From Pseudanabaena sp. FACHB-1998 (GTDB lineage Bacteria; Cyanobacteriota; Cyanobacteriia; Pseudanabaenales; Pseudanabaenaceae), in NCBI RefSeq assembly GCF_014696355.1, contig NZ_JACJQA010000031.1, positions 1 through 64,000 of the forward strand: 64,000 bases of DNA. Reading direction: 5' to 3'. The position numbers and the translations under genes are program-made. Below the pieces are notes generated by a model. The model had not been told where the DNA came from. It saw only the letters and a list, made by a program, of their open reading frames with translations, and ran no database searches. The stretch's first letter is position 1. Each line of letters opens with the position of its first letter. Below, piece by piece: positions 44,902-52,549 of the stretch.

Positions 44902-45777
44902 ATGTTCAAACGAATTACTCTGTTACTTGTTTCGGCGGCAGTTGCGGCGATCGCACCTCTAGCTAGTCCCGTCCTAGCTGCCCAATCATCTAAACCCGTA
45001 CCTGCCGAACTATCAAACATTGTGTTTGCGATGGATAAAGCTGCTAGCAGCCAAGACATCGAATCGGTAATGAAATATTACGCGCCTACTTTTAATCATG
45101 CCGATGGGCTGAATCGCGATCGCTACAAGCAAGTATTGCGCGACCTCTGGCAAAGATATAAAAGCATTAGCTATCGCACGGAAATCTCCAAATGGGAGCA
45201 GCAAGGGGATCTGATTACTGCCGAAACCGTAACGATGGTGCAGGGGGCAAAGGGATCTGAGAACGATAACTTCAAGCTAGATGCTCGTCTGATCTCCACC
45301 CAGACTTACAAAAGTATCAATGGTCAATTGCAGGTGGTATCTCAGAAAGTCTTGGCTGAGCAATCTTCGCTGAGTACTGGTGAAGCGCCACCTCCTGTAA
45401 AGCTCAAGGTTCCTGAATTAATTGGAGTCGGTCGTCAATATGTCTTAGATGCGATCGTCACTGAGCCATTGGGAACAAGTCTTTTGTTAGGCGCAGCGAT
45501 CGAAGAACCCGTTGAAGCCAAAAATTACCTCAACGAAAATACGATCAATCTCCGTCCTTTACGGGCGGGGGGCTTATTTAAGATCGGTCAAGCTCCTTTT
45601 TCCTCAGGCGATCGCTGGATTTCGGTTGTATTAGTCCGCGAGTCAGGCATTACGATCACCAGCCAGCGCTTACGAGTTAGCAAAGACTTTACAGGCAATC
45701 AATACACACCTCTGCCCGAACCTGACTCTACGCCAAGTCGTGTCCGCCCCCGTCCCAACAACGAGCAAACTTTATAA
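44902..45777 (+). CDS. Exported protein with NTF2/SnoaL-like domain
   Basis: The 291-residue protein begins with a signal peptide (LLLVSAAVAAIAPLASPVLA, residues 7-26). Residues 35-155 have the features of an NTF2-like fold (IVFAMDKAASSQDIESVMKYYAPTF ... YKQVLRDLWQRYKSISYRTEI). A beta-rich C-terminal domain (165-270) is similar to sequences in cyanobacterial hypothetical proteins. The Pro-rich tail ends the protein. The function is unknown. It is eight bases downstream of pyrF-pyrE. Confidence 0.7.
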   Translation: MFKRITLLLVSAAVAAIAPLASPVLAAQSSKPVPAELSNIVFAMDKAASSQDIESVMKYYAPTFNHADGLNRDRYKQVLRDLWQRYKSISYRTEISKWEQQGDLITAETVTMVQGAKGSENDNFKLDARLISTQTYKSINGQLQVVSQKVLAEQSSLSTGEAPPPVKLKVPELIGVGRQYVLDAIVTEPLGTSLLLGAAIEEPVEAKNYLNENTINLRPLRAGGLFKIGQAPFSSGDRWISVVLVRESGITITSQRLRVSKDFTGNQYTPLPEPDSTPSRVRPRPNNEQTL

Positions 45778-45813
45778 ATAAAAAAGCACCCTAAGGGTGC
45801 TTTTTTATTTATA
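45773..45813. terminator. Terminator of the NTF2-like gene
   Basis: Nineteen-base perfect arms (TATAAATAAAAAAGCACCC) with loop TAA overlap the gene's stop codon and end in T-rich sequence. It is symmetrical enough to serve the convergent protease gene also. Confidence 0.8.
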
Positions 45814-45848
45814 AAATTGTGGCGCTTTGCGCTGCAACTTTGTGCAGA

Positions 45849-47312
45849 TCAGCGCACTCGCTTAACTGTGAGCTTATAGGCTCCTTTGCCATTGCGATCG
45901 TAGGCATTGACAATGGTGCGATAGGTTCCCGTTACGGGCAGTTCAATCGTCATTGATGCACTTCTGCGACTGGGTAAACCATTGTTTTCTTTTAAAAACC
46001 TACTATTGGGTGCAAATAAAACTAGATAAGGATGAAAATCGGGACTCATTAGATCAATTTGTACCACCTGTCCTGCTTGTCCAGTGAAACTAAAGCTGTC
46101 AAACAAGCTGCCATCTCTGGCAAAAATACGGCTCTCAGAACCTAATTTGCCAATTTTTTGTAAAAGAATCGGGCTATTTGTAGACTCAGATGCAACGTTA
46201 TCGCTCAAACGTCCAGAGAGGACAAAAGAGCCAGTTTCACCCACTTCGTAGGAATTGGCATAGAGAGTGTAGCGTCCTGTGGTCGGCAAAGTGAGAGCAA
46301 GTTTGGCATTTTTGCCACCACCACCATCATCATCCTCGGCAATTTTACGCCCACTACTATCAAACAAAACCAGATAGGGATCGATGCCATTACCACGCAT
46401 CTCAATTACCACCGCTTGCCCCGCTACGCCTTGAAATTGATAGGACTTGTAATAACTGCCATCAGGTAAAGTTCTATCTTTGGCTGTGAGGGTAGCAGTG
46501 ATCGGATTGCCGTTTAGGTTAATTACCATCGGTGCAGCAAGATTTGGCTGCGGATTATTGGCGATCGCGCCATTACGAGCCGCCGCAATAAATTGCTTGA
46601 CCGTATCTGCCTCGATCGCTAAGCCAATGCCACTATTTACCGAAGTTGTCGTAAAAATTGCCGTATTTACGCCTACTAATTCCCCTCGACTATTGAGCAA
46701 AGGACCACCCGAATTTCCGGGATTAAGGGCGGCATCGGTTTGTAATAATTTGAGATCGCTATCAATGCGACTAATAATCCCAGTGGTTAAGGTTCCTGCA
46801 AAGCGTCCAAAGGGATTGCCGATCGCAAAGGCGCGTTGTCCCACTTGGATACCCGTTGAAGATGCTATGGAAATAGTTGGTAAGCTATCGGTTACTCCCT
46901 CTAGACGAATTACTGCGAGGTCAGGGTTGCGGCTGCTGGCAATGACTACGCCCCGAAACTTGCGCTTATCGCTGAGAATGACGTTCACCGTCGTTGTCCC
47001 ACGCACCACATGGGCATTGGTTAACACTAAACCCTTAGCATCAATTATCGAGCCGCTCCCATTGCCACTTGGGGTTTGAATAGATACCACAGCAGGGCTA
47101 GCGAGCTTATAAACTCGGATGTTTGTATCTTCATCGGATTGGGCTTGAACTGGGGCTGATGGAATTAAAGGAAATGTGGCGATCGCGCTGATACCTCCGC
47201 AAAGAATGAAGCTAGAGGCAACAAGGTTCACAACTTCTTTGCTGATCATTTTGTTGGTCAAACCGATGATCAAATTTTTGATTCCTTTTTTCACAAAACC
47301 ATCCTCAAACAC
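45849..47312 (-). CDS. HtrA-like serine protease with two PPC domains
   Basis: The 487-residue protein has a signal/anchor segment at about 28-57 and a trypsin-like domain at about 62-250. The triad is His101 (LTNAHVV), Asp131 (NPDLAVI) and Ser201 (GNSGGPLL). Two bacterial pre-peptidase C-terminal (PPC) domains follow at about 265-370 and 385-487 (GQAVVIEMRGNGIDPYLVLF and GQVVQIDLMSPDFHPYLVLF). There is no PDZ domain, unlike DegP. A periplasmic or secreted housekeeping protease is likely; PPC domains are usually trimmed on export. Confidence 0.9.
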   Translation of the reverse strand: MFEDGFVKKGIKNLIIGLTNKMISKEVVNLVASSFILCGGISAIATFPLIPSAPVQAQSDEDTNIRVYKLASPAVVSIQTPSGNGSGSIIDAKGLVLTNAHVVRGTTTVNVILSDKRKFRGVVIASSRNPDLAVIRLEGVTDSLPTISIASSTGIQVGQRAFAIGNPFGRFAGTLTTGIISRIDSDLKLLQTDAALNPGNSGGPLLNSRGELVGVNTAIFTTTSVNSGIGLAIEADTVKQFIAAARNGAIANNPQPNLAAPMVINLNGNPITATLTAKDRTLPDGSYYKSYQFQGVAGQAVVIEMRGNGIDPYLVLFDSSGRKIAEDDDGGGGKNAKLALTLPTTGRYTLYANSYEVGETGSFVLSGRLSDNVASESTNSPILLQKIGKLGSESRIFARDGSLFDSFSFTGQAGQVVQIDLMSPDFHPYLVLFAPNSRFLKENNGLPSRRSASMTIELPVTGTYRTIVNAYDRNGKGAYKLTVKRVR

Positions 47313-47403
47313 AGTCTTTTGGGCAAATCATCTTTTCGGTTATGGGTGCTTTACACCCACAATCAAATCATGTAGACAGGAAAACAGATTTGCTTGTTTC
47401 CCA

Positions 47404-47510
47404 TATATAGCTGTGGTCACTTCAAACTCCCAGAAAGCAAGTAGCGTCACTTCGCGCCGCCACTCGCTTTCTGGTTTGGTGTCCTCACAAGAATGGCAAC
47501 AGCTATAGCA
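47404..47510. repeat. Interspersed palindromic element, family A, copy 3
   Basis: It starts ATAGCTGTGGTCACTTC and ends GTCCTCACAAGAATGGCAACAG + CTAT. The hairpin 47430-47472 is CCAGAAAGC...GCTTTCTGG with several mismatches, so this copy is decayed. It is upstream of the protease gene. Confidence 0.65.
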
Positions 47511-47575
47511 ATCCTAAACGATTTAAGAGAGTACAACCCCAAGGGTTGTACTCTCTTAAATCATTTATAGCAATT
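47511..47575. terminator. Family D hairpin after the PstS-like gene
   Basis: Within TATAGCAATCCTAAACG ... TCATTTATAGCAATTT lie 19-base perfect arms (ATTTAAGAGAGTACAACCC, 47521-47561) and loop CAA. The related repeat at 20222-20315 is inside the TpsB gene. It probably ends the PstS-like transcript. Confidence 0.65.
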
Positions 47576-47607
47576 TCCTAGTGTGTTTGATTGCAAAGCG
47601 CTGTATC

Positions 47608-48606
47608 TCATTGGATGGAAATAAAACCTAATTTTTGGATAATTTGCTGACCCTGTGGCGAAAGTGCAAACTCTATAAATTGTTTAACCGCAGGACTAGT
47701 TACTTTCTTTGCCCCTAAGAATAAATTACGACTCAAGGGATATTTTCCTGCTTTCACTAATCCCACATCCATGGGATTAACACCATCAATGGGGACAATC
47801 CTCACAATTTCTTGCTTCTCCACCTGCGAGACAGTCGCATAACTAATCCCGTTATCGCCTAGATCTCGCAAAATAGCGGTTGTTTCATCTTGCTTCCATG
47901 TAATGTAGTTGGCATTGTCGGGCGAGAAAGTCTGACCAAGCAAGACAATATCCTGAAAAGCTTCTCGAGTGCCACTGGTAGTGGCGCGATTGATCACCTT
48001 AATTGGTTGATTACTGCCGCCCACCTGCGACCAGTTGGTGATTTTGCCTAAATAAATATCCCGTACTTGATCCTTGGTTAAGTTACCTTTAAATGGATTA
48101 TTAATCCCTACAAAAACCGCGATCGCATCTTTAGCGATCGGTACTAATTGCACTCCCGATTGGGCTTCGGCGGCTTTGAGTGGACGTGAACTCGCAGCGA
48201 TCGCCACAGTTCCATTAATCAGATTTTGTAATCCCTGACTAGACCCACTAGGCTTGCCATCAGGCACACCAAAAGTCGTGGGAATATTCGGATTAGCTTG
48301 ACTATAGCCGTTTCGCAATTCCTTAACCAAAGCAACCATGGTGGTACTGCCATCCATCTCTAAAACATTCGGATTAGGCAAAGAGGTGTCAAAATTGAGT
48401 CCAGTGGGTGGTGCGGGGTTGGGATTGTTACTTACTGAAGGGGATGGCGATGAAGGGGATGGTGATGAAGGGGATACCGATACATTCGGTGAAGGGATCT
48501 GAGCCTGCTTACTCTGCTGCGAAAAGAACCAATATCCACCACCCGCAATTCCAGCCGTAAGTAGCAATGACAATACTAAAACTGTAGTTTCTTTGCCCTG
48601 TGACAT
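47608..48606 (-). CDS. PstS-like phosphate-binding protein
   Basis: The 332-residue protein has an N-terminal membrane anchor (VLVLSLLLTAGIAGGGYWFF), a Pro/Ser-rich linker (about 35-70), and a periplasmic binding domain of the PBP-like/PstS type. Conserved parts are DGSTTMVALVKEL near 85, SGSSQGLQNLINGTVAIAASSR, NPF..LTKDQVRDIYLGKITNWSQVGG and the TTSGTREAF loop that holds the anion. It probably binds phosphate, though no pst permease genes are nearby, so it may be a sensor or spare receptor. Confidence 0.85.
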   Translation of the reverse strand: MSQGKETTVLVLSLLLTAGIAGGGYWFFSQQSKQAQIPSPNVSVSPSSPSPSSPSPSVSNNPNPAPPTGLNFDTSLPNPNVLEMDGSTTMVALVKELRNGYSQANPNIPTTFGVPDGKPSGSSQGLQNLINGTVAIAASSRPLKAAEAQSGVQLVPIAKDAIAVFVGINNPFKGNLTKDQVRDIYLGKITNWSQVGGSNQPIKVINRATTSGTREAFQDIVLLGQTFSPDNANYITWKQDETTAILRDLGDNGISYATVSQVEKQEIVRIVPIDGVNPMDVGLVKAGKYPLSRNLFLGAKKVTSPAVKQFIEFALSPQGQQIIQKLGFISIQ

Positions 48607-48753
48607 AGCGCTAAATCTCTAAATCATATCTGGCATAACTTTAGCGCGAATTTAGATTAAAACCCAAAAAGAGAATTACAGGCTGACGAAGGGTTTGCCA
48701 GACGGCGATCGCCTTTCACACATCTAAACTGCGATCGCTATGGCAATCAGGAC

Positions 48754-48897
48754 TATTCTCTGAGTTGACGGAGAAAGGCGGCGATCGCAGCAAGGGCGAT
48801 CGCGACTGAAATAGAGTAGCTAAGTTATTCTCTGAGTTGACGGAGAAATGCGGCGATCGCAGCAAGGGCGATCGCTCCTGAGATGGAATAACTAATG
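48754..48897. repeat. 72-base tandem direct repeat, two copies
   Basis: Units 48754-48825 and 48826-48897 share TATTCTCTGAGTTGACGG, GCGATCGCAGCAAGGG and so on. Each encodes, on the minus strand, SYSIS-AIALAAIAAFLRQLRE and a stop. The unit is exactly 24 codons, so the second copy lies in frame after the stop of the small gene. Confidence 0.8.
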
Positions 48898-48992
48898 GGC
48901 ATGATGAGAGGGGTAATATCTAAGTTGGGATTGGTGCTGGTTTGGGCGGTTTGGGTTTGTTGTTGGGCTGTTTTTTGAATTTGTGCTGACAT
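48825..48992 (-). CDS. 55-residue single-span membrane protein
   Basis: ATG 48992 opens MSAQIQKTAQQQTQTA, a Gln/Thr-rich head, followed by a membrane helix (ISYSISGAIALAAIAAFL) and the tail RQLRE before TAA. It is too short for most gene callers. The helix plus tail is repeated in frame immediately after the stop codon by a 72-base duplication. It is divergent from the NACHT gene and about 275 bases away. I do not recognise a family. Small membrane peptides next to NTPase switches can be effectors, but the link is speculative. Confidence 0.55.
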   Translation of the reverse strand: MSAQIQKTAQQQTQTAQTSTNPNLDITPLIMPISYSISGAIALAAIAAFLRQLRE

Positions 48993-49096
48993 AATTTTTT
49001 TGCTCTGAAATAGTTTATGTACTCACTATGAAAGGTGTCTGCTTGACTGACTTTGGGCTATTTGCGTGATTTGCTTGTTTTTACGGGTAGAGATTA

Positions 49097-49161
49097 AGAT
49101 CCCCGACTTTTTGTGTGAACTTGCCAATTTTTTGTGATAGCGCAGAAAAAGTCGGGGATCT
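49097..49161. repeat. Inverted repeat in the NACHT upstream region
   Basis: Sixteen-base perfect arms (AGATCCCCGACTTTTT) are separated by 33 bases. The word AAAGTCGGGGATCT is a familiar interspersed sequence in cyanobacterial spacers. Confidence 0.6.
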
Positions 49162-49266
49162 GCGCTGTTAAAGTTTGCCTGTGCTTGCGGTAATCTTGAT
49201 TTTCATATTCAAATTTTGCGTGACTTAGAAAATGTCAAAATGGATTGAGTTGCTTGAGTTTTAGAA

Positions 49267-51492
49267 ATGGCACGATCACTACGGGCTTCTCAGAAAGATA
49301 TAAGTAATATCAAAAAGGCAATGAGGCGCGAGAAGTATACGCAACAGCTTCTTGCTGAACAACTAAAAATTTCGCGATCCACTATTACAGCTTTATTTGC
49401 TGGGAAACCGATTGACAAAAACAATTTCAACGAAATATGTGAATATCTTGGACTCAGAGAGATACGAGGGGAAGAAGCCGTAAGTGATGACCTCGATCTG
49501 CTAGTCCAAGAGGTGAAGCAAAAAATTGCGGCGGATGTGACGGAGCGCTGTGGGACGATGCGGGTGTTGGATATGACGCAACCTGTCGATTTGGATCGGA
49601 TTTATACTGACGTGAATATCATTAAGGATGTGACTGGGCGGCGGCGGATTGGCTATGACGAGGTGATGGAGGTATGTACTCGTGAGCATTTTGATCGCTT
49701 TTTAGTGGGGACGATTAAAGAACGGGTAAAGGGATTTGAGGCGGTTGAAGAATTTCAAAAGCTGGTGGTATTGGGTAAACCGGGGGCAGGGAAAACCACG
49801 TTTATGAAATATTTGGCGATGTCTTGTCTCGGCGATCGGTTTCATGGGGAACTTGTGCCGATATTTGTGACGCTGAAGGCTTATGCGGAGGAGAGGGGAC
49901 AGCCAACGCTAGAAAATTATATTTTGACAGAATTTCAAAAACGGGATGTGGCGGCGGATATGGTGAAGCGCTTGCTCAAGGATGGGAGGGCGTTGATCCT
50001 GTTGGATGGATTGGATGAGGTGAAGAAGGAAGATGATCGCCGTGTTAAGCAGGATATCGATCAATTTTCGAGGGATTGGCTAAAAAATCGGTTTGCGATT
50101 ACCTGTAGGATTGCAGCGCGAGAATATCAGTTTGAGAAGTTTACGGAAGTTGAGGTGGCGGATTTTGATGATGGGCAGATTGAAACCTTCGTGAATAATT
50201 GGTTTCGGGAAAGGGATGAGTCAAAAGCGGAACGGTTGTTAGAGAGATTACAGGGTAATAAACCTGTTAAGGAATTAGCGAAAAGTCCTTTGTTATTGAC
50301 GCTGTTGTGTTTGGTGTTTGGTGAGCGTAACGACTTCCCGCCGAAGCGATCGGAACTGTATAAGGAAGGTTTGGAAGTGTTGATGAAAAAGTGGGATGCG
50401 AAGCGCAATATTGAACGAGAGGTAATTTATAAACATCTGTCGCCACAAAATAAGGAGGATATGCTGGGACAGATTGCCTTTAACACCTTTGTGAATGGTG
50501 AATATTTCTTTCGGCAAGAGGATTTGCAACGCCAGATTAAGAACTATATCTGCAATCTTCCTGAAGCCTCGGCAGATCCTGAAGCGTTGCGGCTGGATAG
50601 TGAGGTAGTGCTAAAAGCGATCGAGCATCATCATGGGTTGTTAGTGGAGAGGGCGAGAAATATTTATTCTTTTTCTCATTTGACTTTTCAGGAATATTTT
50701 ACAGCACGAGAAATTGTACGGACAAGTCAATTAGAAATATTGGTGCAGAGTATTACAAATCCGCAATGGAAAGAAGTTTTTTATCTAACTGCGGAAATGT
50801 TGAGACAAGCAGATGGCTTTTTGCGATTGATGAAACATCATATTGATGGAATGTTAGAAAATGATAAGAATTTGCAGGATTTTTTGACTTGGACGCAGCA
50901 AAAAACAAACTCTATCCAATGTATTTATAAGAATATTGCCCTGAGAGCATTTTACTCTAGCGTTGCTCTTAAGGCTATTCGTGGCAACCAAGACGGGCCA
51001 GCATTCATCGCTTTAGCATTTGGACTAGATAACCTGACATCTGAACGAGATGTCAGGTTATCTAAATCGCTTGAATTAGATTCTGCCCTTGCTCATGTTC
51101 TCAACCTTTCTCAATCTACAGATTTCCTTAAAAATCAAGTTAAAGAGATAGCGCTCGCTCTTGCTAAAACTATAGATAATGCTTATGAAATTTCCGATCA
51201 TGTGCTACAGCAAGCGCTAAAAAATGATAGTCCTGATCCTAATGAATACCTTGCAGAGTTTTGTGATTGGTGGCAAGAAAACGACAAACAATGGACTCAA
51301 CAGTTTCGTCATGTATGTATCGATCGCCGCAATATCGGTCACGATTGGCAATTCACTAGAGAGCAAAAGGAACTTCTCAATCAATATTACGCCGCCAATC
51401 TCCTCCTTGTCGAGTGCATGAACCGCAGCTACGTCAGCAAACAAGTCCGCGAAGAAATAGAATCAACGATGCTGTTGCCAAGTAAAAAGTAG
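49267..51492 (+). CDS. NACHT NTPase with N-terminal HTH (bacterial NLR-like)
   Basis: The 741-residue protein begins with a helix-turn-helix (about 10-65: TQQLLAEQLKISRSTITALFAG), then a NACHT ATPase at about 165-330. Walker A is GKPGAGKT at 170-177, Walker B is LILLDGLDEV at 243-252, and there is the NACHT-type FAITCRIAA sensor segment. A helical region containing SPLLLTLLCLVF (near 345) and FSHLTFQEYFTAREI (near 470) is typical of bacterial NACHT proteins. The C-terminal part (about 500-741) is a helical sensor-like region ending in DWQFTREQKELLNQYYAAN. Homologues in the bNACHT group give phage defence in other bacteria. No nuclease domain is visible, so the effector may be the N-terminal or C-terminal part or a partner. 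Confidence 0.88.
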   Translation: MARSLRASQKDISNIKKAMRREKYTQQLLAEQLKISRSTITALFAGKPIDKNNFNEICEYLGLREIRGEEAVSDDLDLLVQEVKQKIAADVTERCGTMRVLDMTQPVDLDRIYTDVNIIKDVTGRRRIGYDEVMEVCTREHFDRFLVGTIKERVKGFEAVEEFQKLVVLGKPGAGKTTFMKYLAMSCLGDRFHGELVPIFVTLKAYAEERGQPTLENYILTEFQKRDVAADMVKRLLKDGRALILLDGLDEVKKEDDRRVKQDIDQFSRDWLKNRFAITCRIAAREYQFEKFTEVEVADFDDGQIETFVNNWFRERDESKAERLLERLQGNKPVKELAKSPLLLTLLCLVFGERNDFPPKRSELYKEGLEVLMKKWDAKRNIEREVIYKHLSPQNKEDMLGQIAFNTFVNGEYFFRQEDLQRQIKNYICNLPEASADPEALRLDSEVVLKAIEHHHGLLVERARNIYSFSHLTFQEYFTAREIVRTSQLEILVQSITNPQWKEVFYLTAEMLRQADGFLRLMKHHIDGMLENDKNLQDFLTWTQQKTNSIQCIYKNIALRAFYSSVALKAIRGNQDGPAFIALAFGLDNLTSERDVRLSKSLELDSALAHVLNLSQSTDFLKNQVKEIALALAKTIDNAYEISDHVLQQALKNDSPDPNEYLAEFCDWWQENDKQWTQQFRHVCIDRRNIGHDWQFTREQKELLNQYYAANLLLVECMNRSYVSKQVREEIESTMLLPSKK

Positions 51493-51531
51493 AAAGGCAA
51501 AAGGAAAAATAATCACCACATTTTCTTGTAG

Positions 51532-51599
51532 GGGTCAAGCATTTGCGCCACAATTTTTAAAGCGATCGCAGACACATCATTCTGCAAATGCTTAACCCT
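51532..51599. repeat. Direct-repeat unit upstream of Uma2 (family E)
   Basis: GGGTCAAGCATTTGCGCCAC, then AATTTTTAAAGCGATCGC, ends at 51569; an inverted GCAAATGCTTAACCC follows at 51585-51599. The 38-base unit recurs at 52408-52445 in the same orientation, so two copies flank the Uma2 gene. Confidence 0.7.
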
Positions 51600-51641
51600 C
51601 TTCGCTTTCACCGATAAATTGTCCCTGCGTTGCGAGGTTTA

Positions 51642-51706
51642 GGGCATAGCATTCCCAAATGAAGGGAATCGGTAAAATCATAAATTTCGGCGGGAATGCT
51701 ATGCCC
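51642..51706. repeat. Inverted repeat GGGCATAGCATTCCC
   Basis: Fifteen-base perfect arms are separated by 35 bases that include GGGAATCGG. GGGGCATAGCATTCCC-type words are recurrent spacer sequences in cyanobacteria. Confidence 0.55.
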
Positions 51707-51817
51707 CTACGAGATTTTTGGGTTTGGATTTGATTGTATAAGGGGCGATCGCCTTGTGATAATTTGAGAGGCGATCGTATTTGTTAAAATACAAAACAAA
51801 TCCTATTCCCTGAAAAC

Positions 51818-52414
51818 ATGATTGCAGCTAGAGAAAATTTTCCTCAGCTTACACCTCAAGAATACTTTGCTTGGGAAGAAAAGCAAATACATAAGCATGA
51901 GTATCTCGAAGGTCAAGTCTATGCCATGAGTGGCGGTAGTGTTAATCATGCACGTATTGCCATTCGCTTTATTACTATGTTTGATTCTCACTTAGGTGCT
52001 GGCAATTGCATCATCGGGAACTCAGACCTACGGATTAAAATGGTCAAAGCCGAAAATTACACTTATCCCGATGTCAGCGTCACCTGTGACGATCGCGACA
52101 AAATCACCACTCAATACATCACCTATCCATCCTTAATTGTCGAAGTTTTATCACCTAGTACCGAAGCCTACGATCGCGGCGGCAAATTTCGGCTATATGC
52201 GAACAACCCTGTATTACAAGACTATCTATTAGTTAGCTCTACCAGCATTGAAATAGACCTCTATCATAAAAAAGATAATGGAGAATGGATAATTGTTAAC
52301 TACCAAGAAGGTGACATGATCGAGCTAAAGAGCATCAATCTCACCTTTGCGATCGCCCAAATCTATCAAGGACTGACACTGACAAATGACACTGAAATTA
52401 GCCAAGAGGGTTGA
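51818..52414 (+). CDS. Uma2 (DUF820) family endonuclease-fold protein
   Basis: The 198-residue protein matches Uma2: LTPQEYFAWEE..., EYLEGQVYAMSGGSVNHARI, SDLRIK, YTYPDVSVTCDDR and SLIVEVLSPSTEAYDRGGKF. Glu31, Asp85 and Glu109 fit the restriction-endonuclease-like (PD-(D/E)xK) core. The family is vastly expanded in cyanobacteria and has no proven substrate. The stop codon lies inside the downstream family E repeat (52408-52445). Confidence 0.9.
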   Translation: MIAARENFPQLTPQEYFAWEEKQIHKHEYLEGQVYAMSGGSVNHARIAIRFITMFDSHLGAGNCIIGNSDLRIKMVKAENYTYPDVSVTCDDRDKITTQYITYPSLIVEVLSPSTEAYDRGGKFRLYANNPVLQDYLLVSSTSIEIDLYHKKDNGEWIIVNYQEGDMIELKSINLTFAIAQIYQGLTLTNDTEISQEG

Positions 52415-52445
52415 GCATTTGCGTCACAATTTTTAAAGCGATCGC
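52408..52445. repeat. Direct-repeat unit downstream of Uma2 (family E)
   Basis: GGGTTGAGCATTTGCGTCAC, then AATTTTTAAAGCGATCGC. It matches the unit at 51532-51569 except for three bases and supplies the Uma2 stop codon (TGA). Confidence 0.7.
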
Positions 52446-52549
52446 CATCACCACAACCAATAATCCAATTAGCATCATGCGCTACACATTGCGCGATCGC
52501 CATGACGCTATAAAATGTAATGCGAGTTACCTACGAAAAACAAGATAAT

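Larger units (their letters stand above)
51493..51817. other. 325-base region between the NACHT and Uma2 genes
   Basis: It contains a hairpinned repeat (51532-51599) and another inverted repeat (51642-51706: GGGCATAGCATTCCC with its complement). No gene is visible. The Uma2 promoter lies in the last 90 bases. Confidence 0.5.

Noticed and set aside
46480-47079. 199-residue plus-strand frame
   Set aside because: It is antisense to the HtrA-like catalytic domain, whose triad and motifs are intact.
48660-48910. Clustered GCGATCGC words as a CRISPR-like array
   Set aside because: The spacing comes from a two-copy 72-base duplication and the general abundance of HIP1; there are no regular spacers or cas genes.
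49097-49161. Attachment site or riboswitch upstream of the NACHT gene
   Set aside because: The inverted arms carry a common cyanobacterial spacer word; there is no integrase or tRNA, and no known aptamer fold.
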